Assembly (NCBI RefSeq): GCF_037102585.1
Contig: NW_027043829.1
Location: 2,728,001-2,792,000 of the forward strand
DNA: 64,000 nt
Direction: 5' to 3'
Source: Saccharomycopsis crataegensis
Lineage: Eukaryota; Ascomycota; Saccharomycetes; Ascoideales; Saccharomycopsidaceae
A program made the position numbers and the translations under genes. Of the stretch, positions 39,532 through 51,400 are shown piece by piece; the first letter of the stretch is position 1; the number at the start of each line of letters is the position of its first letter. Under the pieces are notes generated by a model. That model was not told the DNA's origin. It made no database searches and saw nothing but the letters and a program-made list of their open reading frames with translations.

Positions 39532-39872
39532 TGTTGAGTTGGCAATCCAAAGTTATGTGGTTAGTCATTGTTCATGGAACCTTCTATGGAACCTTCTAGA
39601 ACATGGAACCTTCTAGAACTAGAACTCATGGAACCTTCTAGAACTAGAACTCATGGAACCTTCTAGAATTCCATGGAACATTCTAGAGCTTATGGAACCT
39701 TCTAGAACCCATTGAGATTAATATAAATATGGGCCATGCCCCCCATAGTCTGAGTTTGTCCTTTATATAATTTAGATAGTTAACAAGTAAAACAAGTATA
39801 ACAAGGGAATAAATATTATTGAATATTATTGTTATCAATGTCTTTTGTAACTAGAGTTACAAAACTACAACA
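39532..39872 (+). repeat. Copia-2 LTR (3' LTR of copy b), 341 bp
   Basis: Same ends as the 5' LTR. The heat-shock-element array (39577-39707) has a different unit order and length. The purine tract TTGAGAGAGGG precedes it. Confidence 0.95.
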
Positions 39873-40245
39873 CTTTGAAAACATACACATATTCCACTTA
39901 GGTGCTGAACAATTTTTTTACCAACATAGAAAATGTCACTATTGCGGGCTCGAAACCGTCTCTCAAGACCAACAACATGAATCACCAGAACTCCAAGTCA
40001 AGATCAAAATGACCCATTTCCTAATTCAATGCCCATTATCAACCGAGTTATGGTCAAGATTGAAAATCCCAATTCCATTAGCATGGAATAACTTAATCGC
40101 TCCCAATCATTCAGAATCAACAATCAAAAAGATCGACCGCTATCTATGCTATCAACGCAAACTCTCACGCCTAAGATATCATAACCAAATTGATTGGAAC
40201 ACATCAATTAACAACTTGATTTATATCATTACTACTGGGAGCTGA
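39873..40245 (+). pseudogene. LINE-beta ORF2, split by Copia-2 (3' part)
   Basis: C-terminal end of ORF2 with the Cys/His segment CHYCGLETVSQ and the natural stop at 40243-40245. It is nearly identical to 60158-60531 in copy 2. Confidence 0.92.
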
Positions 40246-40336
40246 ATAGTCGATCAAAACAAAAAAGAAAAAAAAAAAATTAACAAAAACAATAACAAAA
40301 AAAACATTTTATTTAAATACTAATAATTATCACTAA

Positions 40337-40368
40337 AGGGTTTTTCACCATAGGATATGGTTTTCCCT
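40337..40368 (+). other. Conserved 3'-UTR hairpin of LINE-beta
   Basis: AGGG and CCAT pair with ATGG and CCCT around a short loop, with T runs forming an internal loop. The same design is in copy 2 (60628-60659) and, with changed loop bases, in LINE-gamma (45212-45240, 62085-62113). It is a likely RT recognition structure. Confidence 0.55.
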
Positions 40369-40463
40369 AACATATATAATGAGCATTAGCTTATAAGATT
40401 TTACATAGATATATATAATTATATATTTATTAATAAATCGAACTTTGAAGGAAAAAAAAAAAT

Positions 40464-42758
40464 AAGGCTCAAGTGCTTGCGCACTTTTCTAGAGTTGATA
40501 TGGTTGACATTTTGGAAAGAACATTGTGGACAATTGCGCAAAAAGGAAAAGCGCTTCTGTCCCACGTTGCTGAGTTTCAAGCGAATGTTGTGTACATTCC
40601 AGATTGGTCAGAACGTTCAAAAATTAATCGTTTTATCGATTCCTTGGACCCGCGTTTGCAGAAGCACATTGCAGATGCAGGACGCATTTATGAGAAATTA
40701 GATGATGTGATTTCTCATGCACTTAGTATTAATGATCTTACTGAAAGAACCATCCATACTCTGACTATCCCTATGCCGTCTACGTTTTCGCCTATGGATA
40801 GAGGTGGTCCGATGCCAATGGAATTGGATGCTTTGCAATCAGTACCAAGTTCTCGGGGAAACTCATATCCTCGCAAGTCTAGTGGTAAGATTGCCGCCCT
40901 CTGCAAGAAATTTAATCTCACCCAGGAGGAGGTGAGGCTGTTGCTTATTCTTGGAAATTGTTTCCAGTGTAAAGGACACGGACATCAGAGCATGGACTGC
41001 CCTCGCCGTGGTGGTGGTGGGTCTGGTGCTCGTTTGGCTCACCTTATGGATTGCGTCCAAGAGGAGGACCATGCAGTTCCATATGAGGATGTTGTTGCTT
41101 TCAAGGTTCCTGTTACTATGGGACCTGCTGGGTTTGTTACCAAAGCTCTTATTGACTCTGGGGCGAGTTACAGTTTTGTGAATCCGTCGATTTTGCCTAA
41201 GCTCGGTTATGATAGTGCCGATCTTACTAGGATTAGCCCAAGAACAATCAAGACTGCAACTAATCAGTATGATGCGGTAGATAGGTATGTGATTATCCCT
41301 GTTACATTTAACCATACTGTTGTGAAGATCCGTTGTTATGTGCACCCGATTGTTTCACCTACTGTTATTGTGGGGCTTCCATTCATTAGAGAATATGCCC
41401 ATCTTATTGATTTTGCTAATCTTACTGTGGGAGATGTGGGGGTGGACGATTTGGATGAGAAATCCATTGAAAGTATTAGTGCTATGGCTGCTCTTAGCCT
41501 GGATCCTGTTGAGATAGACGATCCTAGATTAGAGAAATTGTTGTTTGATTATGCGGATATTTTTGCGGAGAAGCTTGGGATTAATCAAGTTGTTGAGTCT
41601 CGGGGGGCAGATAATATCAGGCTTGAACCGATGTCGGAAGAAGTTCCAACGACCCCGTATATTCCGAAGGTTAAGATTGCTCTTTTGCATGAGGTTAGAA
41701 ATCATATTAGGCGTATGGTTGATTCTAAACTTATTCAACCCTCTAACTCGCCTTATTCTTCACCTTTTCTAGTTGTCAAGAAGAAGACTGGGGAGATTCG
41801 TTTGGTTATTGATTTTCGTCAAATCAACCTTTTATTGAAAAGGTTTAATCAGAACCTTCCCAGTTACGATGAATTGATCCAGATCTTTCTGGCCAATAAG
41901 GTGTTCTCAACCGTGGATTTAACGGAAGGCTTTCATCAACTTACCCTCGATGAGAATTCTAGTAGATTCACGGCTTTTGAGTTTGAAGGGCTCAAGTACG
42001 AGTACTTGAGATTACCCTTTGGACTCACATCAGCCCCTTCACACCTACAATCATACTTAGCCAAGAAAATAGCACACCTTTCAACTGCCCGTAATTATGT
42101 TGATGATGTTCTCTTGGCGTCGCCAAACAGGGAAGAGCATTTGGGTTTGCTCAAGCAGTTTTTTGATGTGTGTCGGGAGAACAAGTTGTTTTTGAAAAGG
42201 CTGAAATGCAGTTTTATGAGCTCTAAGGTTCGCTTTCTTGGTTGGGAAATTGGTCCGGATGGAGTTGAAATCCCTGATGATACTAGGGAAGTAATTCGGA
42301 AATTGAAGACCCCTGTGAATGCCAAGGAGTTGCAGAAAACTCTTGGATTCACTAATTATTTCCGTCATTTCGTTGCCAGCTATTCGGACTTAGTGGTTGA
42401 ACTTTACCAATTTGTCTCCAAAAATCTCGAATGGGATATGGAGACAGTTTCCAAAAGGTTCGCTTCTTTGAAGCAAGCCTTGTTGGAAACCAAGGTACTA
42501 AGTGTTCCACTTTCGACTGATCCCGCTACTGTATTTGTAATTGAGTCTGATGCTTCAGGAATTGCAATTGGGGGGGTATTGAAACAGTTGATCCCTGGGT
42601 CCGATGAGCTGCAAATTGTTGGTTATTACCTGCGGAGCCTTTCAATCCACGAAAAGAATTATCCAATTAGAGATAAAGAACTTTTAGCCGTTGTCTACTT
42701 ATTAGACAAGACGGCCCATTTGATATTTGGTCATAGAATTGTGGTAAAGACTGATCAC
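40464..42758 (+). pseudogene. Gypsy-1 gag-pol segment
   Basis: Gag C-terminal part with CFQCKGHGHQSMDC, protease LIDSGASYSFV, RT with NYVDDVLLASP, and RNase H beginning (IESDASGIAIGG). It runs from the A tail of LINE-beta to the solo LTR at 42759. It is nearly identical to Gypsy-2. Confidence 0.92.
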
Positions 42759-43160
42759 TGTTGAAGTTTTGTAACCCTAGTTACAGTAGTCATTACCAAT
42801 AACAAATACTATCAAACTATCCTTGTTATTATTCTTATTCTTCTTGACTAACTAACTATTTAAATAACAAAATATAAACTCAAACTATGGGGAGAGGCCC
42901 CATATTTATAATAAGACCAATATATATGATTTGTAATCATACATCCATCTAGAACATTCTAGATGATTAATCATATGCACAATGACTAATTATTAGGCTG
43001 AGTCATAATCACATGCAGATTATATATTGCTCAGCCATGGTAAATAAACCGTCTTATCCGAGACTCGAACCCAGGATCTATTCAACACATTGATACCCGT
43101 GTTAACCGTTGAGCCATCTGTACAAAACCCAATATATGACTTTGGATTGTCAACTCAACA
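42759..43160 (-). repeat. Copia-1 solo LTR in Gypsy-1, ATCAC duplication
   Basis: 402 bp with ATCAC on both sides (42754-42758 and 43161-43165): a clean insertion into the RNase H region, later reduced to a solo LTR. Confidence 0.96.
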
Positions 43161-44947
43161 ATCACCAATCCTTGTCTGTGTTGCTTAAAGGAAATAAGGA
43201 AGCTGAAAATGACAGGGTTAAAAGATGGATTACTAAACTCGCTGAGTTTGATATTGTGTTAGAATATGTCAAGGGTACAACAAATGAGTTAGCTGATTAC
43301 CTCTCTCGTTATGTGGGGGCTTTGGAATCGGTAATCCCTGCAGTTAATTTAACTGAAGCAGAAATCAAGGCTTCGATTGAATCGGATGAGTATTTTGCGG
43401 AGATTAGTAACAGTTTAAGGTTAATTGAGGACAAGGATAATAAAGCAAGTGATAATGCCAGCGATGTCGCAGAAACGAGAATTGATGCAGAAGATGTTAA
43501 TGGTGATAGACTCGATGTGAGTCAGGGTATTTTGAAGAATTTTAAATTGATTGATGGTAAATTGTTTGGACGTACCAATCAATCTCCGTGGCGCCGGGTT
43601 GTTGGGGCGCTGCGGGCCCGTAGGTTAATTGAGTATGAGCATGGCAGAATGCATGCTGGGATAACTCAATTATACCTCGGGCTATCTTCTAAGTTTTATA
43701 TGCGAAATCTTATGAAGATTGTCACTGCAGTAGTTGGTGGATGTGATACTTGTTTGAGAACAAAAATACGCCAACACCATTCCCATCCTATTATGGCTGT
43801 TGATCCTCCAGGATTCACTTTCCAAAGAATTCTGATTGATATGATTACTGGATTGCCGGAATGTGGAGGATGTGATGCTATCCTTACCGTTGTTGATGAT
43901 TTTTCGAAATTTTCTATTTTTATTGGATGCAACAAACAGATTGATACAATAGGTGTTGCTAAGGTGTTGTTCCATAATGTATTTGTGTATTATGGTATTC
44001 CGTGTTTTATTCGCTCTGATCGTGATATTCGTTGGGCTAATAGCATTGCCAAGGATATTTCGAAGATTATGGGATTCAAGTATCATCTCACGGCTGCTAA
44101 CAACCCTCGTGGAAATGGTGTGGCAGAAGCCGCTAACAAGAAGGTAGTACAGCTACTTCGTACTTTTGTTTCTGAAAATAAAGGTGATTGGTTGAGTTAT
44201 TTGGCTGTGGCTCAGACTGCTATCAATTCATCTATTCACTCGGCTACCGGTATTTCGCCTTTCCAAGCGGTTTTTGGTCGCCAACCGTTGCTTCAATTGT
44301 CTGAACCTCAAGTTGTTGATATTGCTCATCACCTGATTAGTGAGTGGGGGAAGAGATTGAGGGCAATTCATTGGGCCGTTTCAGAACAATTATCCCTGTA
44401 TCAGCACCGGATGAATATAAGTGCCAATGCAGGAGCAAGCTTTGATGATTATACAGTTGGTCAGTACGTGCTTGTGCATCGCGAAGCGTACACGAATAGT
44501 ACTCGATACAAAAAAGTGACTGATGTGTATTTTGGTCCTTTTAAAGTAGTCAAGGTTATTAACAAGAATAGTTTTGAAATTGATTTACCGATATTAAACC
44601 TTAAATCAAGGGTGATTAATGCGAGGTTTTTACGTCCTTATTCGGTGCCTGAAGCTGCTTTTATTGATCTTCCCCGGACTGTTAATGAATTTAAAGCTAG
44701 AGCTTCTGAGGTTAATGGTATTTTAGGATATGATCCTGACACTAGGTCTTTTGATGTTACCTTTCGGATGGCTCGTCCTGGTCATTGCTTTACGGTCCCG
44801 GTTGATGTTTTTGTGGATAGTGTTCCACTGGGTTTACAGAAGAACCTCTATGAGTCCATTAAGGACTTCTATGGTTCTTCTAGTATTCCTATCTGTAGAA
44901 AACCGTTGTTGGGTCGTTCCTTTCAAAGTTTGAATAGAAGATCTTGA
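43161..44947 (+). pseudogene. Gypsy-1 pol segment (RNase H end and integrase)
   Basis: Continues with the RNase H end, the integrase finger (HGRMHAGITQ...CDTCLRTK), core (ILIDMITGLP, IRSDRDIRW, NPRGNGVAEAANKK), a GPY/F-type module (YFGPFKVVKVINKNSFEIDLP) and a C-terminal tail. Stop at 44945-44947, then the tract ACGGGGGGAAT before the 3' LTR. Confidence 0.92.
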
Positions 44948-44957
44948 CGGGGGGAAT

Positions 44958-45116
44958 TGTTGTAGTATGGTTTGAGCTATTGGTTATAGGCAACGATACA
45001 CGTGCTCATAACCATAAGCTCATAACCATTAGTATATAATTATAGTCGTCGATTATGAAAAGTTTTCAATATATATGATCTCTGGTTCTTCAGAGAGTAA
45101 TACTAAATCAATCCTA
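44958..45116 (+). repeat. Gypsy-1 3' LTR, left piece
   Basis: First 159 bp of the LTR, ending AATCAATCCTA where LINE-gamma copy 1 begins. The right piece is at 51401-51443. Together they account for all but about two bases of a 204-bp LTR. Confidence 0.93.
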
Positions 45117-45211
45117 TTTTTTTTTTTTAAAGACAAAATTCAATATATTAATTAATTATATAACTATATATCTCATAAACTATCTAATGTAGTTTGAAAA
45201 TTAAAGTGTTA

Positions 45212-45240
45212 AGGGAAAACCATTAATGGTGAAAAACCCT
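45212..45240 (-). other. Conserved 3'-UTR hairpin of LINE-gamma
   Basis: On the minus strand AGGG-TTTTTCA-CCAT-TA-ATGG-TTTT-CCCT: outer and inner stems as in LINE-beta, although the rest of the 3' UTR differs. Confidence 0.55.
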
Positions 45241-45346
45241 ATTATTGAGAAAAAATGTTTTTATGCGTTTTTAAGGTTTTTAATTGTTGTTTTTTTTTTT
45301 TTGATTTTATTTTCTTGTTTTTCCCCACCTATTTTTTCTTCTCCGC

Positions 45347-48300
45347 TTAAAAGATATTGCTTTCAAGCAAGAAGATCATTGAATCAACGGCCATATGACA
45401 ATTGAAATGCCTTTTGGATTTCAATCTTGATAATTTTCGTTGGAAACCTAGATATCTATCGATCGTTCTGGTTTCGTTCATGTTGGTGGCAGGGGTAATG
45501 ATTGTTTGCCAGGTTAATGGGATATTCAAGTCAATTTTTTTCCAAAGTTTCTGGGCCAATGGACATTCAATAAGATGGTGCTTCATGATTTCAAATTGGA
45601 TTTCCTTTGGGGCATATTGGGGTTCATCATATCTGGTTAATTTTTTGCTGCAATAGTCACAATGATTATTTACGTAATTGTGATTTTCAATGCCCAAATG
45701 AAAGATGTGAATATTTTGATATTTCCCCGGGAAATATTGGTTGAATTTTTTGAGGTTATGCCAAAAGTTATCAACTTGTTTCTGATTCACCCCAGTAATG
45801 TCCATGAGTGTTTTTGACATCTTGTTCACATCTTGTTTTTCCCGTTGTTTTTTACTTCCTTTAGTATGGTCAAAATCCTTAATTCTAATTGGAATGTGTT
45901 GTTGATATTTTTCAGGAATCCCTTTTTCAATTGAATTTTTCAAATCTTCAATTCCAATCTTCATTGGCTTCAACCTGATTGTACGTTTCTTTATACCAAG
46001 AACTTTTCTGAAATCCCAGTACGCTGTCCTTTCAGCATCTGAGAATGTGCTGCTATTCATAACTTCTAAGGAAATTGAATCATTGGTATTCTCAATGTCA
46101 TCCGCTAGTTCAAGTAATACCACCCACCAATAATGAGTTTTGATATATTCATCCTTTGGTGATTTTGTTGGTGATGTTTTTTGAATGATGTTATTGATAC
46201 TTGATTGGATTTTAAAACGTAATATCTGGTTATATTTAGTGTGACTATCCAAAAACAAATCCTGGAAAATTTTGGCTCTTCGGTGTTGGAGTTGAGACTT
46301 TAAATCAATCATTGAGAAACCGCCTTTGTTGTTGTGTGTCTTGAGTGTATCCAAAGAAATAGGTGTATCTTGCTTGACCAATAACTTAATCGATGTGTCA
46401 ATTTGATTCAACTGATTGGGTAACAAAGGTTGGTGTAGTTCTTTGTAATAGAACTTGGATGCAATAGATGTGTTGAATGCTTCTATTTTTGATTGAATCA
46501 GCAAGCTGGTCATGTTTGATCACTTGTACTTGATATGAAGGTCACGCTGCAATGTTTCCGGCCAAAATGTCACTGATGGCCCAATAGTTATCCCCAAATA
46601 TGTCAATTGAAAGTTTTCATCAGCAATCTCAAATGGGAATGGTGTCAAAAATGGATAAGTATCAGTTGGTATGATTAGTTGGGATTTCTTTTCATTGAGT
46701 TTGCTGCCACTGAATTTTTCAAATAGTCTAATACATTTCATTGTTTTGGAATAATCTCTTTTATCTTTGAGGAAAACTGTGATATCATCAGCAAAAGCAA
46801 GATAATGTTGACTGCTATATGCTTCAGGTATCAAATCTCCTTGGTAACTATGGCCTCTGGTATTCTGTTTGATAGATCGTAGTAAAGGTTCTACTGCTAA
46901 TGCAAATAATGAAGGGGAAAACGGATTACCTTGGAGGGTACCATTTTTTAAATTGAATAATGGGCCGGTCATGTTGTTGATGTATAAGGATCCCGTTGTC
47001 TGCTCGAGGATGTTGATGATTAACTTGGCTAATTTTTTTCCAAAATTTAAATGGGACAATAGTTGTTCCATATATTCGTGAGATATCCTATCGAACGCTT
47101 TCTCCAAATCCACAATGAGTATCAGCTTTTGTGGATTTGGTATTATATGCGTTTTATCTTTTGGATGAATTAGACTATCTAACATTTCTCTGAAAATGGT
47201 GATGTTGGAGAACGATGACCGGCCTGGAATGAAACCAGCTTGATCTTCCCCTATGATATCAGGCAAGTGCTTCAACAACCTATTATTAATTATTGTGGAT
47301 AATAATCGAAGATTAGTGTTGATAAGGGCTATCGGCCTATAGTTTCCAATGTTTTCTTTTGACTTTCCAGGCTTTGGTATGATGTTAAAGAGTATAGTTC
47401 GGTAGTGGAATGGTAAATTTCCTTCAGTTAGAATGTGGTTAAATTCTTGAAGAAGGATGTGTTTGATTTGGGGAAATAATTCCTTATAAAATTTGTATGG
47501 GATTCCATCTATGCCCGGTGTGGACTTCAAATTTGCCGAATCAATTGCCAGTTTGAGTTCTTCCATTGTTATGGAGGAATCCATTTTTCTCTTCTCTTCA
47601 GGAGATATTCCTTGGGTTGGAATCACGTCCTGAAGATATTTATGTATTTTTTTTGTGTCCTTTGTTCCTCTGGTTCCATCAAACAAGTCCATATAATATT
47701 CAGTTGCTATTTTCATTATCTCTTCATGAGATTGAACTAGTGTCCCTTGTACATCTTTTAGCTGTTTTATTGGGCGTTGTTCTTGATATTGGTGGAAAAC
47801 TTGGTTAATATGTTGATAATATTCCGTCATTTTATCAAGTTCAGGCACTTTCACTTTTTTCAACATGTGTTTGAGTTTTTCTGCTTTGCATTTAATATCA
47901 ATTATTAATTCATCGGTTCCTTGGATATCTTCATTTATAGATTGGTGCCTGAGAACATTAATGATTCTGTCGGTCAATCTATATCTCTTCATATTATAGT
48001 AAGCCTTGGATGAAGTTAAAGTCAACTCCACTGTAACTGAATCATGTGTGGATCTTTTCCCAAAATGATTTGTTTGTGTCATATTCCATTTGTTTTCTTT
48101 GTTTTTAAGAAGCTCCCAGTGATATAGAACCTATCCAATCTCCGGCTTTTCCCTAATTCTGATGCTTTATTAGTGAATGTTTTCTTGATGTTATGTTTGA
48201 TTGAATTGAATGAGTCCTTCAAGTTCAACAAAGTAATGAGATTAGTTAAGGATTCAGCAACTGAGTCTTCACGGCTTCTATAATTTAGGGAGTCCGAACG

Positions 48301-48762
48301 ATCAATAAAATTATTAAAATCACCAGCTAACATGATGTTGATTGTCTTTCCTGGGAATCTAGTTTGAAGATTCTGATGTTGGGCAAGTAAACTGAGTTTG
48401 AGCTGATCATGGATCTGATTTTGCTTTTGGTATTGATTTGGATTATACAAGTTTATAATCCAGAGTGCTTGGTTATTTTCTAATTCAATTAAGACATCCG
48501 TGATGTGTTTTTGGAGTTCATGTTGGACAGTAATACCTGCTAATTTGGATCCTAACACTGGAATAGAATCATCAACAATTATTGCTGTTCTGGAACAGGT
48601 TGAATTATAGTATATGACTTTGTTATCGAACTGAAACGAAAAGTCTTCTGATAGATTTAGTTCTTGGAGCAAAGACACATTGGATTTTTGGGTGAAACTT
48701 ATTACCAACTGGTCGCTGATACGACTCCGTTGTATATTTTGAGTATTGATTTTAATAATCAT
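45347..48762 (-). pseudogene. LINE-gamma ORF2 with one frameshift and one stop
   Basis: N-terminal endonuclease frame 48762-48079 (MIIKINTQNIQRSR, AGDFNNF, RRLDRFYITG). A frameshift near 48090-48115 moves to frame 48082-46520, which holds STHDSV, TPGIDGIPYKFYK, YRPIALINTN, GFIPGRSS, DLEKAFDRISH, LQGNPFSPS and FADDITVFLKD. An in-frame TGA at 46520-46522 (copy 3 reads TTA, Leu) separates the C-terminal part, 46513-45347, with CDYCSKKLTRY. The copy is inactive as it stands. The ORF2 ATG follows the ORF1 stop after 5 bases. Confidence 0.9.
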
Positions 48763-48767
48763 TATGT

Positions 48768-51371
48768 TTATTCATTGGAATTTTGATTTGTCTGTTTGTT
48801 TCTGGTTGCATCAGCTTCCAGAGTTGACAAATCATCATTGGTTGGTGTTAATTCTGTTTTCTCATGTACTGGAATTTCATCACCCAGTAGCATTTCATCC
48901 TCCTCATATTCTTCTGAATCCTCATATTCGTCTTTTGCATCATAGATGTATTCTCCATCATTTTCATACTCCTCATCATATTCTTCGTCATTATCATTAT
49001 CAGGTTCTGCACTTGATTCAGACAGGGTTGGCTCTTTAGAGCCAGTTAGTGCCAGTTTTGATGTCACTGATGGGTGTGGGTCTTTAATGACTAACTTAAT
49101 AGATTTTGGTACAAATGGTTTTGGTGCTGAAGGCTTGGTGGTGTTAATTTTGGTCAAAATTGGGGTAGAGATTGGGGTAGATTTTGGGGTAGAAGCTGGG
49201 GTAGAAGCTGGGGTAGAAGTTGGGTTGGACAAGGTTTGATTAGATTTTGGGGTAATTGGATGGGATCTAAACACATTCAACTTGATTCCTGGTTTGGCTG
49301 ACTCTTGCTTGGTTTCAGCTGGTTTCTCCCTTTGAAGGATTTTCTTTGGTTTGACGGATGCCTTCTTTTTGGAGGCCTTTCTAACTTGATTAACCGGAGG
49401 AGGGGTGATTTGATGCTTTCTGTTGATAACTGGTGTGGTAGTTTGGATATTTTCATAATCATCATCTTTTTCTTTGGATATTAATCCCAATTGGTGGAAT
49501 GGATTCTTCCATAAATTGCTCAGTTCATTTTGTGGTGGTTTTGATTGTCTGGATCTAGATGAACCATGAACCATGGTGAACTCGGTAGAAGGAACTTCAA
49601 TCACTGGTGGTTGATTTTGCTTCTGTTTGGGGTTCTCATGACGATCATCTGTAACATTTTTCTTTGGCCGCTTAAAGTAACAGTCTTTAGCTACATGGCT
49701 AGGCTTTTTGCAAATCGCGCAAGATGCTTGCTTGCAATTGTATCTGGTGTGTTCTCTTGAACCACAATTGATACAGTGTAAGCATTTAGTAATGACTTTA
49801 GAAACAATGTTGTCTTGGTGAATAACCGGGATTTGTTTTCCTGGTTCCATTTCCAAGTAACCATAAATGTAACGATTTTTAAGCTCCTCGTTAGGTCTTT
49901 TAGTCATGTCACTTTTAATCACTGAGAATGATGTTGGTTCAATTTGGGCTAGGTTAAGCGCTTGCTTGATGGTAGCATCGACAAAATAGTCGGGGGTTGT
50001 TTCCAAGGCTGTTATCTCAATCAATTGGATTTCTTTATCATTCTTGTTGATATTGATGCGTGGCTTGTAAGTGGATTGTTCAATGTCAACACTTAAATGG
50101 CTAGTGACAAAATCAATAAATGCATTACGTAACTTTTCATTCTTAGTTTGTAATTGACCTTTCAATATTGGGATAAGTGAGGATTTGAGACAAATAGTTT
50201 CATTTGAAATAAACAAGTAGTTTTGAGCTTCAATTAAAGCTTTCTTGATGAAGTTGATATCATCATTATCATTCAAATCAGTTTCAATGTTGGTTAATTT
50301 AACATCGATTAATTTTTGGAAGGCATCCTTTATTGTACTCAAATGATCATCAAGCTCATACTTCCGGTAGACCTCAGGTGGGATAATAAATGACATCATG
50401 ATTTTTTGTTTATCTTGATGGCTCATAATAAATTTAATGTAATCCTCCTCTGCAATATTAGATTGTTTCAATCTTGAGAATTCATTAATTAAATGGGAAT
50501 TTGTATAAAATTTGAAAAACTTTTCAATGGTGTAGATTTTGACAAATTCTTGATATTTCTCTTCAACATTTTCCACTTTTTGTGTGTCAAATCCGAAAAG
50601 TGATCCCCTCATGCCCTTTTCCTTAATGGCATATTCAAGGACATCTTGGTGTTCGAACTTGATTGATTTGAGATATTTAGCCCATTTAAAAACTCTTTCG
50701 AATTTGGCTAAAACATTTTGAAAAGTGGAGGTGGTGTTCATAATCAGGGTCCCCTGTTGGGATGCGCCTTTAGAGCCCGAGGCGATTTGGGCGTAGGATC
50801 TGCTGAAAGCAGCAACTGAGGCTGGGTTAGTTTTTTTTGGGGTTTTTTGGTTTTCAGAGTTTTTTTGGGTTTTGTTGTTTTCAATTTTTTTTTGGTTTTC
50901 AGAGTTTTCAGTAACAAAATCAATAGAAACAGAAGGTTGTGAATCTCCTTGAGATTCAATGGTGGCTTGATTTGACATATGCATGTCGACGCTAGTGTCA
51001 CCTGCACTGTCAAGATTGCGATCGCAATCAACTGGAGAAACATTAATTTCCGGGGCTGGGCGGTGGGCAATATCAACATCAGAATCAGCATTAGAGGCCT
51101 CATTTATGGTATTAGATGGGGTTGCAAAGGTTTCAGCAGTACTTAAAAAAGTATTGTCATCTTCCTCAGTGATTTCTTCGTCTGAATGTGGTTCATTTCC
51201 GTGTTTGTTTACATTGTTTTGATCGGTTGCGTTGGGATTTGCATGATCTAAGTCAACGATAATATCAGAAGAAACCAGGGTTTCTTGAGAAGGTGGATCA
51301 TTTGTTGGATCAGTGGAGTAGTTGGAAGGCTTTGGAATTCTTTTGGTATTATTAATACTCATTATAGTCAA
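48768..51371 (-). CDS. LINE-gamma ORF1 (gag-like, RNA-binding), 867 aa
   Basis: Starts MTIMSINNTKRIPKPS, or MSINNTKRI three codons later, and then NYSTDPTNDPP. VDCDRN...DTSVDMH near 115-130 and SRSYAQIASG near 185-195 are shared with the beta family. Two CCHC-type knuckles, CLHCINCGSREHTRYNC and CAICKKPSHVAKDC, lie near 530-565. The C-terminal third is Lys/Pro/Thr-rich with TPAS repeats and then very acidic (DNDNDEEYDEEYENDGEY). The frame is open throughout. Presumed role: RNA-binding component of the LINE particle. Confidence 0.92.
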   Translation of the reverse strand: MTIMSINNTKRIPKPSNYSTDPTNDPPSQETLVSSDIIVDLDHANPNATDQNNVNKHGNEPHSDEEITEEDDNTFLSTAETFATPSNTINEASNADSDVDIAHRPAPEINVSPVDCDRNLDSAGDTSVDMHMSNQATIESQGDSQPSVSIDFVTENSENQKKIENNKTQKNSENQKTPKKTNPASVAAFSRSYAQIASGSKGASQQGTLIMNTTSTFQNVLAKFERVFKWAKYLKSIKFEHQDVLEYAIKEKGMRGSLFGFDTQKVENVEEKYQEFVKIYTIEKFFKFYTNSHLINEFSRLKQSNIAEEDYIKFIMSHQDKQKIMMSFIIPPEVYRKYELDDHLSTIKDAFQKLIDVKLTNIETDLNDNDDINFIKKALIEAQNYLFISNETICLKSSLIPILKGQLQTKNEKLRNAFIDFVTSHLSVDIEQSTYKPRININKNDKEIQLIEITALETTPDYFVDATIKQALNLAQIEPTSFSVIKSDMTKRPNEELKNRYIYGYLEMEPGKQIPVIHQDNIVSKVITKCLHCINCGSREHTRYNCKQASCAICKKPSHVAKDCYFKRPKKNVTDDRHENPKQKQNQPPVIEVPSTEFTMVHGSSRSRQSKPPQNELSNLWKNPFHQLGLISKEKDDDYENIQTTTPVINRKHQITPPPVNQVRKASKKKASVKPKKILQREKPAETKQESAKPGIKLNVFRSHPITPKSNQTLSNPTSTPASTPASTPKSTPISTPILTKINTTKPSAPKPFVPKSIKLVIKDPHPSVTSKLALTGSKEPTLSESSAEPDNDNDEEYDEEYENDGEYIYDAKDEYEDSEEYEEDEMLLGDEIPVHEKTELTPTNDDLSTLEADATRNKQTNQNSNE

Positions 51372-51400
51372 TAATACGGTACAAATTTTTTTTTTTAAAA

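Larger units (their letters stand above)
34865..39872 (+). mobile_element. Copia-2 copy b, whole, CTTTG duplication
   Basis: 5008-bp copia element with LTRs at both ends (34865-35194 and 39532-39872), one open polyprotein frame and the target duplication CTTTG (34860-34864 and 39873-39877). It is inserted in ORF2 of LINE-beta copy 1. It looks whole. The two LTRs differ mainly in the number and form of the heat-shock-element repeats, so some time has passed or the array is unstable. Confidence 0.96.
29074..40462 (+). mobile_element. LINE-beta copy 1, holding Copia-2 copy b
   Basis: Second LINE family, full length: short leader (29074-29099), ORF1 (29100-31808), ORF2 (31801-34864 and 39873-40245), 3' UTR with a hairpin (40337-40368), tail and A run up to 40462, then Gypsy-1 sequence. 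Copia-2 copy b (34865-39872) is inserted in ORF2 with CTTTG on both sides. AAGGCT occurs at 29079-29084 and 40464-40469 and may be part of a LINE target duplication, but the 5' flank is rearranged. Apart from the copia insertion both frames are open. Confidence 0.92.
45117..51400 (-). mobile_element. LINE-gamma copy 1, near full length, inside the Gypsy-1 3' LTR
   Basis: Third LINE family, minus strand: poly(A) side at 45117, 3' UTR with hairpin, ORF2 (45347-48762, two defects), ORF1 (48768-51371, open), and only about 30 bp before the ORF1 start. It lies in the gypsy LTR about 45 bp from its end, with its 5' end towards tRNA-Gly. Without the later Gypsy-2 the junction would be about 56 bp from that tRNA. 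Confidence 0.93.

Noticed and set aside
29073-40469. AAGGCT on both sides of LINE-beta copy 1 as a firm target duplication
   Set aside because: Only six bases, and the 5' flank is a truncated LTR, so it is noted but not claimed.
48768-49240. Plus-strand ORFs (48746-49039, 48946-49239) opposite the acidic end of LINE-gamma ORF1
   Set aside because: Low-complexity antisense frames over a repeat-rich coding end.
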